A stretch of 64,000 bases of DNA, from positions 3,348,001 to 3,412,000 of the forward strand of contig NZ_FNTV01000001.1 in NCBI RefSeq assembly GCF_900105965.1. Direction: 5' to 3'. Of the stretch, positions 34,786-53,050 are shown piece by piece (position 1 is the stretch's first letter; each line of letters opens with the position of its first letter). Both the position numbers and the translations under genes were made by a program. The notes under the pieces were generated by a model, which was not told where the DNA came from, made no database searches, and saw only the letters and a list, made by a program, of their open reading frames with translations. Source of the stretch: Arthrobacter alpinus (GTDB taxonomy: Bacteria; Actinomycetota; Actinomycetes; Actinomycetales; Micrococcaceae).

Positions 34786-37700
34786 GCATTGCAACCACCC
34801 TGCCAATTGGCGAAGACGTCAATCCGGGGCAATACCGTCTAAGTCAGATCCAGATCATTAACTGGGGTACGTTCCACGGCCGGCACAGCATGTACGTGGA
34901 CCGTGCAGGAACGCTGCTCACGGGTCACCCCGGTGTGGGAAAGTCCACGCTCTTTGACGGCATTCAGCACATCTTCTATGCGGCTCCGCGTTTGAATGAG
35001 TCGGCCCACGAGGCCTCGAATCGCAAGGACCGCCGCACCACCTTCAGCTACATGCGGGGGCGCAAGATCAAGACGGGCGACGGCGTTGTGTACCAGCGCC
35101 CCAGCGCAACCTGGTCGGCAACTGCCCTGGTCTTCGAGGACGGGCTGGGCAGGCACGTCACTATTGCAGCGCTCTTCGACCTTCCCGCCAACGGGCTCGA
35201 AGGGCAGGTGGGAAAGCACTATGTCATCCACGACAAGCCGCTGGACACCGAGGCGCTGGAAAGCCACGGCAGCCGGCGCTTTTCGCCGTCGTCCCTTCAC
35301 GCTGCATTGCCGGGGGCTGAGGCATTCGATGTTCACAAGACTTTTGCGGAACGGTTCCGGCGCAAACTGGGCATCCACAATGACAAGGCCTTTAGCCTGC
35401 TGCGCACACTTCAAAACGGCAAGGGCCTGGACAAGGGCGTCAACCGATTCTTCCGCTATGAGGTGCTGGACAAGCCTGCCACGGTGACCGCAGCTGCGGC
35501 GGCAGTGGAGGACTTCAACCACCTCAGTGGGATCTACCGCCAGCTCGAGGACGCCCGGGAACAGCGTGACACCTTGGCTCCGGTGCCCGAACTGCACGAG
35601 AAATTGCGGGAACTAACACAAAGCCAATCTCGCACAGTTGAGCTAAAAAACGTTCAGCTACCCCTCCTCCGCAAGCAATTCCAAGGCGAATTGTTGGCGG
35701 CGAAGGCTGTTGCGCTAGGCGAGGCCAGGGATCAAAAGCTCACACAAATAGCGTCCGCCACGCAGGCCAAGGATGCCTTGGCGGAATCCGCTGCGTCGCT
35801 GGCCGAGCAGCACGCCAACCACGGCGGGCGGGCCATCGAGGGCCTGGAGAAGGACATTCGGACCGTCAAGCGTGAACTGGCCGAGCGCCAGCGCTTAGAG
35901 GCTGAAACCCGGGACGATCTCGTTGGTGCCGGACTCGAGTATGACTGGACTGCGCAGGGCCTTGCCGATGCGCGTGCGGCGGCGGCCTCCGGCGTCGAGC
36001 GTCAACAGGAAGAGACCGAATCGGCCCGGACTCGCGAATACCAAGCCGTTGCCGCGAGCGTGAACGTCAAGGCGCAGGAGAAAGCGCTCCGGGCCGAGAT
36101 CGAGTCCTATCAGCGCCGGGGTTCCAACATTGATCCGCGCAGCGCGGCAGCCCGTCGAGCCATCAGCGCAGCAACCGGGCTGGCCACCGAGGACATGCCG
36201 TTCGCCGGTGAGCTTGTGGATATTGGAAGTAGGCACGGCGCATGGCGTCCCGCAGCCGAAAAGGTCCTGCGCTCTCTCGCCACAACGTTGCTCATCCGCA
36301 GTGATGATCTTGCGGCCGTCACCGCCGCCATTGACGGCCTGGAAGGCCTCGGCAAGCTGCGTTGGATCAACCTCGGCGTTCCGGCGCGCCCGGCCAAGGC
36401 CGGGAAGGGCCACCTTGTCAACAAGCTTGATTTCCATGATTCCGACGCCGGTGGCTGGCTGCGCGAGAAGATCACCGGAGATTTTGCCTACACCTGCGTT
36501 GAGAGCGACGCTGCTCTCCACGATCATGGAAAGGCACTCTCACTTGCGGGCACGGTCAAACTGAGCTCGGCAGTCTTTGAACGCGATACACGCACCATCA
36601 ATCCGGCCGACTACCTGCTCGGATTCAACAACGTGGCCAAGATTGCGCAGCTGGAAGAACAGGCCCAGGCGCTAGCGGCAAAGCATGCCGAATCAGAGTC
36701 CTTGGCTACCCAAAGCAGTCTGGCCAAGGACCAATCCGCGCGGAGGTTGACGGCGCTGAAGCGAATTGCCGCTGACACCCGAATCTTCGAGAACTTGGAT
36801 TCAGCGGCACTGTCCGCACAACTGTCCACACTTGCGGCCACGCTGGAACAAACCATTGCCGGCAGCGCCACCTTGGCACAGCTCAGGGATTCCTTGGCCC
36901 AAGCGAACGCGGACCTTGAAGCCGCAGTGGGCCGTGTTGCCGTGCTGCACCACGATCACTCCAGCATCGAGAAGGATCTGGCTCAAGTCCAGACCGTCCT
37001 GGCGGGCAACGAGAATGCGGTTCCCGCGGAGGACTGGGCCTTGGAAGCCTTTGGGCCCTACCTGATAGACGCCGGCGAACCCACCACCCTTGACGAGCTG
37101 GAAGTCCTGTTGGGCCACGTTGCCGTGGATCTTGGTGAGCGCATTGCCACAATCAAGGAACGCCAATTTCGCGCGGAAGGCGCCCTGAGCGAGATATTCA
37201 AGGCTTTCGCTCGTCAGTTTGGTCCCACCATGAGTGCAAGTCACGGAACAGGCGCGGACGCTGCAGAGCACTATGAGGAGCTGTTCTCGCGCATCGTTTC
37301 CGACGGCTTGCCGCAGCGTCAGGAGGAGTTCAAGGAGTACTTCAACAACCGCTCCTACGAACGCTTCTCGGACCTACTCCAACTCCTGGAAGAGGAACGC
37401 CGTTCCATTGAGGAACGCATCCTGCCGCTCAATCAAATCCTGGCCGATGTGCCGTTTGAAAAGGGCAGCCGGCTTCGCTTGGAGGTGCGGACCACCATTC
37501 CAGAGGAGGCTCGGGCTTTCCGTCTGGAACTGAAGGAAGCCCTTGGAAACGCCTACGCCAAGGCCTCCGAGGAAAGTATGGCCGCCAGCTATCAACAGCT
37601 GGAAGGTCTCGTCAACGCCCTGCAGGACCCTGCCCTGGCACATTGGGCCGATACCGTGCTGGACGTGCGCCAGCATGTCACCATCAGCTGCAATGAGCAT

Positions 37701-38078
37701 CGCCCCAATGGCGAAGTGGAGATTGGGCTGGAACCGGGCACACTCTCCGGTGGTGAGGGCCAGCGTTTCACCTCGTTCATTATGGGCGCCGCACTTGCCT
37801 ACCAGCTAGGCATTGACGTGCAGGGTTACAGCACCTACGGAACTGTCATGATTGACGAGGCGTTTATTCAAGCCAACTCCGAATATGCCGGCGCTGGAAT
37901 CAACGCACTCCAGGAGTTCGGATTCCAGCTACTCCTGGCAGCTCCGGAGGACAAGGTGGATCTCTCCCGCCACCTCGGCTCTGTCACGGACATTATCAAG
38001 CACCCGCAGGCGAACGTCTCCGGCTTTGTTTCCACGGGCCAGTCCCCGGCAACGGCCACGGACATTATTCTGGGGTAG
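34782..38078 (+). CDS. jetC: JetC/MksB-like SMC ATPase
   Basis: A 1098-residue SMC-type ATPase. Walker A is GHPGVGKST with Lys54, followed by the family-typical region FDGIQHIFYAAPRLNESAHE. Long heptad regions flank a central hinge-like domain near residues 460-620 (AGELVDIGSRHGAWRPAAEKVLRS). The ABC signature LSGGEGQ starts at Leu988 and Walker B is VMIDEA with Asp1025-Glu1026. All ATPase motifs look intact. It would load onto DNA and extrude loops with JetA and JetB. The next gene, usually jetD, is absent; a hairpin follows 3 bases after the stop. Confidence 0.9.
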   Translation: MSIATTLPIGEDVNPGQYRLSQIQIINWGTFHGRHSMYVDRAGTLLTGHPGVGKSTLFDGIQHIFYAAPRLNESAHEASNRKDRRTTFSYMRGRKIKTGDGVVYQRPSATWSATALVFEDGLGRHVTIAALFDLPANGLEGQVGKHYVIHDKPLDTEALESHGSRRFSPSSLHAALPGAEAFDVHKTFAERFRRKLGIHNDKAFSLLRTLQNGKGLDKGVNRFFRYEVLDKPATVTAAAAAVEDFNHLSGIYRQLEDAREQRDTLAPVPELHEKLRELTQSQSRTVELKNVQLPLLRKQFQGELLAAKAVALGEARDQKLTQIASATQAKDALAESAASLAEQHANHGGRAIEGLEKDIRTVKRELAERQRLEAETRDDLVGAGLEYDWTAQGLADARAAAASGVERQQEETESARTREYQAVAASVNVKAQEKALRAEIESYQRRGSNIDPRSAAARRAISAATGLATEDMPFAGELVDIGSRHGAWRPAAEKVLRSLATTLLIRSDDLAAVTAAIDGLEGLGKLRWINLGVPARPAKAGKGHLVNKLDFHDSDAGGWLREKITGDFAYTCVESDAALHDHGKALSLAGTVKLSSAVFERDTRTINPADYLLGFNNVAKIAQLEEQAQALAAKHAESESLATQSSLAKDQSARRLTALKRIAADTRIFENLDSAALSAQLSTLAATLEQTIAGSATLAQLRDSLAQANADLEAAVGRVAVLHHDHSSIEKDLAQVQTVLAGNENAVPAEDWALEAFGPYLIDAGEPTTLDELEVLLGHVAVDLGERIATIKERQFRAEGALSEIFKAFARQFGPTMSASHGTGADAAEHYEELFSRIVSDGLPQRQEEFKEYFNNRSYERFSDLLQLLEEERRSIEERILPLNQILADVPFEKGSRLRLEVRTTIPEEARAFRLELKEALGNAYAKASEESMAASYQQLEGLVNALQDPALAHWADTVLDVRQHVTISCNEHRPNGEVEIGLEPGTLSGGEGQRFTSFIMGAALAYQLGIDVQGYSTYGTVMIDEAFIQANSEYAGAGINALQEFGFQLLLAAPEDKVDLSRHLGSVTDIIKHPQANVSGFVSTGQSPATATDIILG

Positions 38079-38080
38079 TA

Positions 38081-38131
38081 CCACCATGGCCCCTGGGCAG
38101 CCGCTACCCGGCTGCTGGGGTGGCCATGGTG
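38081..38131 (+). terminator. Hairpin directly after jetC
   Basis: Outer arms CACCATGGCC (38082-38091) and GGCCATGGTG (38122-38131) enclose a perfect 7-bp inner stem GCAGCCG/CGGCTGC (38097-38115) with loop CTACC. It begins almost at the jetC stop. No T-tract follows, so it is a probable, not typical, terminator. Confidence 0.6.
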
Positions 38132-38285
38132 TGGTGTGGTGCGGGAAGGCTGCACCGTCCTGCCCTGTCCCAGCAGCGGTGCCCTGCGCGGTGCTGGTGA
38201 TGGGGTGCCGTGCTGCTGCGCCGTGCTGGTGGTGGGGTGGCGGGATGTAGGTCTTTAAGCATGTGTGGCCACCTGGTGGGGTGGC
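38132..38285. other. Gene-free GGTG-rich spacer between jetC and the first rRNA repeat
   Basis: Strongly strand-biased, low-complexity DNA made of GGTG, GCTG and GGGGTG units. It includes the small hairpin GGCCACC-TGGTGG-GGTGGCC at about 38264-38283. A related but diverged version lies left of the second rRNA copy at 45386-45561. No coding potential or jetD remnant was seen. Confidence 0.7.
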
Positions 38286-38328
38286 CGTTGGGTGGTGGTG
38301 GGTTTGGTGTTTTGTTTGTTAAGTGAGG

Positions 38329-38360
38329 GAGGCCCCGCACCATTGCTGGTGTGGGGCCTC
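38329..38360 (-). terminator. rRNA operon terminator, copy 1
   Basis: GAGGCCCC and GGGGCCTC arms with a further CACCA/TGGTG pairing around loop GCAA, 18 bases beyond the 5S 3' end on the minus strand. The T-tract is poor. Confidence 0.7.
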
Positions 38361-38378
38361 GACCTTCTTTTTACGTGT

Positions 38379-38497
38379 TGTCCGGCGGTGTCCTACTCTC
38401 CCACATCCTCACGAATGCAGTACCATCGGCGCTGTGGGTCTTAGCTTCCGGGTTCGGAATGGGACCGGGCGTTTCCCCCACGCTATGACCACCGTAA
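38379..38497 (-). rRNA. rrf: 5S ribosomal RNA, copy 1
   Basis: The minus strand reads GTTACGGTGGTCATAGCGTG at the 5' end and GAGAGTAGGACACCGCCGG near the 3' end, with the conserved CCCATTCCGAACCCGGAAG core. Ends estimated to within a few bases. Confidence 0.93.
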
Positions 38498-38736
38498 CTC
38501 GTTCCCCTGAACCGTCAGCTGTTGCTGGGGTTGGGTGGCTTGTTGGGTGTTCTTGTTATGGAACAACAGTATTTTATTGTACAGGGTCCTGGTGATGGTC
38601 CTTCACCACTGATGTGGTGGGGGTTCTCACAGGGGTACCCTGTTTTTTTGGTTTCAACGAACAAACGCCTGGGTTTGTTGGTTGGGAACCACATAGTGAA
38701 CGCGAGCAATCTTTGTGTATAAAGATGTGTGTGTTG

Positions 38737-41901
<3,165 letters not shown>

Positions 41902-42441
41902 GACAACACACAAGTTGTCACTCTTACTTATCGAGAGAACCATGAAAACCGCTACCACCACACCCAAAAGGTGTACCAGCATCAGATCCAGGTTCTAATT
42001 ATCTCAAAGAAATTGCTTCTTTATAAAGATGCTCGCGTTCACTATGTAGTTCTCAAACAACAACCCCACCACACACATCCCCACCCAACAACACGCAAAA
42101 GTGTTTCATCGGTGGATCCGTTGTGTGCGGGAAACCAGAAACACACCAACCCCTTCAACCACACACCCCACAGGGGTGCGGATCGAAACAGTTGTTGTTT
42201 CAGGACCCAACAGTGTGCCAAACACATAACAACCAGAAAACCCTCAACCCGAAAGGTTCGTTCCTCACACCCCCAAAAGAGGTGTTGTACTTGAACCAGG
42301 CTAAGCGTGACCGATCATCGGCTATTTTATTGATATTCCACCCTTGAGCAACTCACCCAGAAACATACGTTCTGGCAATGAGTCTTTACTCCTCACACCA
42401 CCAACACAACCCATGCGGGCCATCTCGTGGCGTTTGGTGCT

Positions 42442-43988
<1,547 letters not shown>

Positions 43989-44244
43989 CTAAACAGACAC
44001 ACACATTCACACCGGAAAAAGGTAATGAACACATGCACTAAATTCGAAACCAGCTAAACGATCAGCCATCACCACAGGGGCGGCAACAACCAATCAAATA
44101 ACCAATTCAATATAAATAAATTGGTATCAATAAAACTTGGCACACTATTGAGTTCTCAAACAACAACCACACCCAGCCACACACCAACAACAACCCGTAA
44201 ACAACAGGTAAATCCTTGACGATCAGCACCAGGGCAACTTTGCA

Positions 44245-44273
44245 AGCTTACCGAACCAGCTTTCAAAAAGCAA
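44245..44273 (-). promoter_or_regulatory. Candidate rRNA promoter, copy 1
   Basis: On the minus strand TTGCTT (44273-44268) and TAAGCT (44250-44245) are 17 bp apart, about 260 bp upstream of the 16S gene. A boxA-like leader TTGTTTGAGAACTCAATAGTG lies further down at about 44144-44164. Weak hexamers, so tentative. Confidence 0.4.
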
Positions 44274-44423
44274 ATCCATAAACCCGCCGGCATTCACCCC
44301 ATAAAGAGTAAAACAACCACCCAAGACATGAAAAACAACCGGAATAAACCGGCCGAAACAAACTCAGGATTTTCACACCCGCACCAAGCGGGGCAACTCA
44401 GAAAACAATACACACCTTTTCTC

Positions 44424-45561
44424 CACATATCCAATTGGTAGCCTGTGACCCCGAACACCTACTAAAGAATGCTGGCAACCACGGGATCAGTCGCTGTTTT
44501 TCGCCCCTGAACGGCAAGTATTTCGGCCTCCTGCTCGGAGCCAGTAGTGGACTGATCATGGCGACCGCATGGATACCCAGGCCAGCAACCTAGTATTTCC
44601 TGCGACCGGGCTATTGGACGTCAATGCCATCAACATATGGATTCGCCCCAACCTGCCATCAGAGGTCTACCTGGCTCCGGGGCATCTCCCAGGCCAAGCC
44701 AGACGAACATGAGGCACGGTCATGCTACCCGAGGCCGGTGTGGCCGTCACTGAAAGTTGGACATGGATACGTTTCCTGACCGGGATGCCCCGCATGGGAA
44801 GCAAATAGGTGCGCTAAAGGCTTCAGCCGCTTGGATTTGGTTGCCTTCTGGATTTGAGCATCCGCAGAGTCTCGGAAATTGGGATGGTTGCCATCTACGT
44901 TTTGGACTTGAACAGGATCCCGCATCTCAAACGAGCCTACGGTTTTCGCGGTCGGTGCTGCCGCCGCACGTTTCCGTGTGCCCGAATGCCGCCTCATCCC
45001 AATGACTGCATCCGCCGACGGACGCCGTCAAGACATTGCCAAAAGTAAACGGCCATTAGGAGGACCCAACCAGGGTCCGACAGCCGCACGCAGAAAGATG
45101 CCCGGTTCGTCAGATCCGAGGTTGTCACCGCCGCCGTGAGGATCGAGGTGCTGCGGCGAAAGGAGAGTTGGCATTTCCACGAGCTGGCGTGTGAACGGCA
45201 GCAATTCCTCGAGTCCAACCCTGGCGCCGGATCCTATGCCCAAGATCCCTGACCGCCACCATCCCGGCACCGCTCGTGGAGCCGGCATGATCACACGGCC
45301 TCCCCCTCTGACCAGGCCGGGCGCCCCCAGGGCTGTCGGGGAGATCCACGAGCGGGCTGACGCGGGGGGTGCACGAGCGGGTTAAACAGCGGTGCCCTAC
45401 GCGGTGCTGGTGTTGGGGTGCAGTGCTGCTGCGCGCTGCTGGTGTTGGGGTGCCGTGCCGGTGGTGGGGTGTGGGTGTCTATTAGACAAGTGTGGCCACC
45501 TGGTGGGGTGGCCGTTGCGTGGTGGGTATGTCTTAGTGGTGGCGGGTGGTGCTGGCCGTTG
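44424..45561. other. Spacer between the tandem rRNA operons, no intact gene
   Basis: About 1.1 kb. The left half has no convincing frame. The middle carries a protein-like fragment (45049-45252). The right part from about 45386 is GGTG-rich low-complexity DNA related to the sequence left of copy 1, with an added stretch of about 50 bases that repeats GGCCGTTGCGT. Confidence 0.7.
45049..45252 (+). pseudogene. Protein-like fragment without start codon, family unknown
   Basis: The frame reads through about 67 codons to a TGA, including ARFVRSEVVTAAVRIEVLR, RKESWHFHELACERQQFLE and SNPGAGSYAQDP. The alternation of charged and hydrophobic residues looks like a real helical protein end, but there is no plausible start: a TAA lies just upstream and the only internal candidates are GTG codons without a ribosome-binding site. 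Probably a gene remnant. Not recognised; not similar to JetD as far as can be seen. Confidence 0.35.
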
Positions 45562-45604
45562 CGTTGGGTGGTGGTGGGTTTGGTGTTTTGTTTGTTAAGT
45601 GAGG

Positions 45605-45636
45605 GAGGCCCCGCACCATTGCTGGTGTGGGGCCTC
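45605..45636 (-). terminator. rRNA operon terminator, copy 2
   Basis: The same GAGGCCCC/GGGGCCTC hairpin as in copy 1, beyond the 5S gene. Confidence 0.7.
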
Positions 45637-45654
45637 GACCTTCTTTTTACGTGT

Positions 45655-45773
45655 TGTCCGGCGGTGTCCTACTCTCCCACATCCTCACGAATGCAGTACC
45701 ATCGGCGCTGTGGGTCTTAGCTTCCGGGTTCGGAATGGGACCGGGCGTTTCCCCCACGCTATGACCACCGTAA
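45655..45773 (-). rRNA. rrf: 5S ribosomal RNA, copy 2
   Basis: Same sequence as copy 1, with the conserved CCCATTCCGAACCCGGAAG core. Ends are estimates. Confidence 0.93.
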
Positions 45774-46012
45774 CTCGTTCCCCTGAACCGTCAGCTGTTG
45801 CTGGGGTTGGGTGGCTTGTTGGGTGTTCTTGTTATGGAACAACAGTATTTTATTGTACAGGGTCCTGGTGATGGTCCTTCACCACTGATGTGGTGGGGGT
45901 TCTCACAGGGGTACCCTGTTTTTTTGGTTTCAACGAACAAACGCCTGGGTTTGTTGGTTGGGAACCACATAGTGAACGCGAGCAATCTTTGTGTATAAAG
46001 ATGTGTGTGTTG

Positions 46013-49177
<3,165 letters not shown>

Positions 49178-49716
49178 GACAACACACAAGTTGTCACTCT
49201 TACTTATCGAGAGAACCATGAAAACCGCTACCACCACACCCAAAAGGTGTACCAGCATCAGATCCAGGTTCTAATTATCTCAAAGAAATTGCTTCTTTAT
49301 AAAGATGCTCGCGTTCACTATGTAGTTCTCAAACAACAACCCCACCACACACATCCCCACCCAACAACACGCAAAAGTGTTTCATCGGTGGATCCGTTGT
49401 GTGCGGGAAACCAGAAACACACCAACCCCTTCAACCACACACCCCACAGGGGTGCGGATCGAAACAGTTGTTGTTTCAGGACCCAACAGTGTGCCAAACA
49501 CATAACAACCAGAAAACCCTCAACCCGAAAGGTTCGTTCCTCACACCCCAAAAGAGGTGTTGTACTTGAACCAGGCTAAGCGTGACCGATCATCGGCTAT
49601 TTTATTGATATTCCACCCTTGAGCAACTCACCCAGAAACATACGTTCTGGCAATGAGTCTTTACTCCTCACACCACCAACACAACCCATGCGGGCCATCT
49701 CGTGGCGTTTGGTGCT

Positions 49717-51263
<1,547 letters not shown>

Positions 51264-51519
51264 CTAAACAGACACACACATTCACACCGGAAAAAGGTAA
51301 TGAACACATGCACTAAATTCGAAACCAGCTAAACGATCAGCCATCACCACAGGGGCGGCAACAACCAATCAAATAACCAATTCAATATAAATAAATTGGT
51401 ATCAATAAAACTTGGCACACTATTGAGTTCTCAAACAACAACCACACCCAGCCACACACCAACAACAACCCGTAAACAACAGGTAAATCCTTGACGATCA
51501 GCACCAGGGCAACTTTGCA

Positions 51520-51548
51520 AGCTTACCGAACCAGCTTTCAAAAAGCAA
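51520..51548 (-). promoter_or_regulatory. Candidate rRNA promoter, copy 2
   Basis: The same TTGCTT-17-TAAGCT arrangement as copy 1, inside the duplicated segment. Having its own promoter means copy 2 does not need read-through to be transcribed. Confidence 0.4.
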
Positions 51549-51758
51549 ATCCATAAACCCGCCGGCATTCACCCCATAAAGAGTAAAACAACCACCCAAG
51601 ACATGAAAAACAACCGGAATAAACCGGCCGAAACAAACTCAGGATTTTCACACCCGCACCAAGCGGGGCAACTCAGAAAACAATACACACCTTTTCTCGG
51701 ACATGCAAATCCACAGGGCCCACAAGTGGGCTCGTGCAGAGGTGGTCCACCAGCAGAC

Positions 51759-52133
51759 TTAACTGCCGGCGTTCTTGAGCAAGTACTTGGGTGCCAGGGT
51801 TGCGCAGAGTCCGGTAATGACCCACACAATAAGGGCTGCTAGAAGCCAGGTCACAAAGCCATGGATCCTGATGCCACCGAAGGGCAAGTTTGCAATGATC
51901 AAAGCCAGCAAGGTGGAGACCAATGAGGCTAGGCCCGCGAATGCCGGTACGTGCTTGCTTGCCAGCCTGGCCACCGCACCAGCTAAGAGTGACTGGGCAA
52001 TCGTGAATATGACTACGGCCGTAAGGAACCCACCAATTCCCAGGCTGAACCGTGGAAGCAGTAGTGCAGCCACAATGATTGCAACCGCTGAGCTACCAAG
52101 CTGGACACCAACACCAATCAAGAGTTTCTTCAT
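51759..52133 (-). CDS. Four-helix membrane protein of the phage-holin-like family
   Basis: A 124-residue protein with four hydrophobic segments (about 5-27, 30-52, 64-85 and 92-115), short loops and few charges (KKLLIGVGVQLGSSAVAIIV at the start). The pattern fits the small actinobacterial holin-superfamily proteins that are common on chromosomes without prophages. It lies 60 bp from the border of rRNA copy 2. No lysis gene is nearby, so a lytic role is not supported. Confidence 0.7.
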   Translation of the reverse strand: MKKLLIGVGVQLGSSAVAIIVAALLLPRFSLGIGGFLTAVVIFTIAQSLLAGAVARLASKHVPAFAGLASLVSTLLALIIANLPFGGIRIHGFVTWLLAALIVWVITGLCATLAPKYLLKNAGS

Positions 52134-52196
52134 GCCTTGATCCTATGCTGCAGCTGGTCGTTTGGCTCAGAAAACGTGGTTCGACGACACTCACAT

Positions 52197-52246
52197 AACT
52201 GCACCTATATATAGGGACGCATCCATCCCTCTATATAGGTGCAGTT
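52197..52246. repeat. 21-bp near-perfect inverted repeat
   Basis: Arms at 52197-52217 and 52226-52246 pair at 20 of 21 positions, with an 8-base spacer CGCATCCA. Each arm contains TGCACCTATATA, and the left arm holds the self-complementary CCTATATATAGG. The sequence is far more AT-rich than its surroundings and lies upstream of the holin-like gene (start 52133). It could be a large operator or a transposon-derived repeat. No T-tract, so not a terminator. Confidence 0.75.
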
Positions 52247-52546
52247 GGGACCCAAATGCACCTGCGCTGCGAATCGCAGAGAAAGGGGGCAGCCCACGTT
52301 GAAAGGGAGACCTTGTACCGGTCGAGCATGTCGATTTCGTGGGTGCAAAGATGCACTCAGAAATAAAGAGGCTCCCAAGAATCAGAACCCCGCAGAAGGA
52401 GCGATCGGATTCCTCTGTACTGGAGAAGAGTACTAGCGTCACGGGAGCACCCGCCGGGGAAGTGCTTGCGGGCAACACTCACCGCCACATCCCGTGCCAG
52501 GCTCATTCTTCGTCCTACAAGCCGGGCCAAGACTTAAACCAAAAAA

Positions 52547-52576
52547 TCCCCGGCAAACCAATGGTTTGCCGGGGAA
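52547..52576 (-). terminator. Rho-independent terminator of tRNA-Leu
   Basis: On the minus strand CCCCGGCAAACC and GGTTTGCCGGGG flank loop ATT, followed by ATTTTTTGG. It lies 12 bases after the tRNA 3' end. A clean terminator. Confidence 0.92.
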
Positions 52577-52587
52577 ATTTCAAAACG

Positions 52588-52670
52588 TGCGCGAGGGGGG
52601 ATTTGAACCCCCACGCCCTTTCGGACACTGGCACCTGAAGCCAGCGCGTCTGCCGTTCCGCCACTCGCGC
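52588..52670 (-). tRNA. tRNA-Leu (anticodon CAG)
   Basis: 83 nt. Acceptor arm GCGCGAG pairs with CTCGCGC, discriminator A. The anticodon arm is CTGGC-TTCAGGT-GCCAG, giving CAG for Leu codon CUG. A long variable arm as in class II tRNAs and the T-arm GGGGGTTCAAATCCCCC are present. CCA is not encoded. It stands alone next to fhaA, as in many actinobacteria. Confidence 0.97.
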
Positions 52671-53050
52671 GTTTTTTTGCAATCCACCGATGCGTTGAGT
52701 TGTTTTCAACATTCAGTGGAACAGCGAGATCAAGCATATAGGACATTGTGCCAATTAACCAAAACGAGGTGTCCTGGGCCCCTGTTGGCCACCATTAAAG
52801 GCCCAAATTCCGCTAGAACATGCAGTTTTTTACTCAGCACATCCCACCAGTACACTCCCCTACCCTGGTAGGAAATTTGCCACATCGGTACCCACTGATA
52901 GGTATATTCAAAGACTCCGGCAGTAGTATCGACCTTGAACAGGGTTGCCCGCGGCGTGGACAACTTACAGGCTGTGCCCTCGGTTAGGGCAGTCGACACC
53001 GAGATCTAGCACAGCCTAATAACTGCTGCAGCCGAAGGAGAGGAGAGCAT
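52671..53050. other. Intergenic region between tRNA-Leu and fhaA
   Basis: It must hold the divergent promoters of tRNA-Leu and of the fhaA-pknB operon. GGAGAGGAG just before 53051 is the fhaA ribosome-binding site. An open frame of 89 codons on the minus strand is not supported by composition or a ribosome-binding site. Confidence 0.5.

Noticed and set aside
51759..52133. Prophage remnant suggested by the holin-like protein
   Set aside because: No other phage gene nearby, and proteins of this type are ordinary chromosomal genes in actinobacteria.
52191..52478. A 95-codon minus-strand frame
   Set aside because: It runs through the inverted repeat and has an unnatural composition.
52730..52999. 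An 89-codon minus-strand frame in the fhaA upstream region
   Set aside because: No ribosome-binding site, no recognisable family, and it occupies the expected promoter region.
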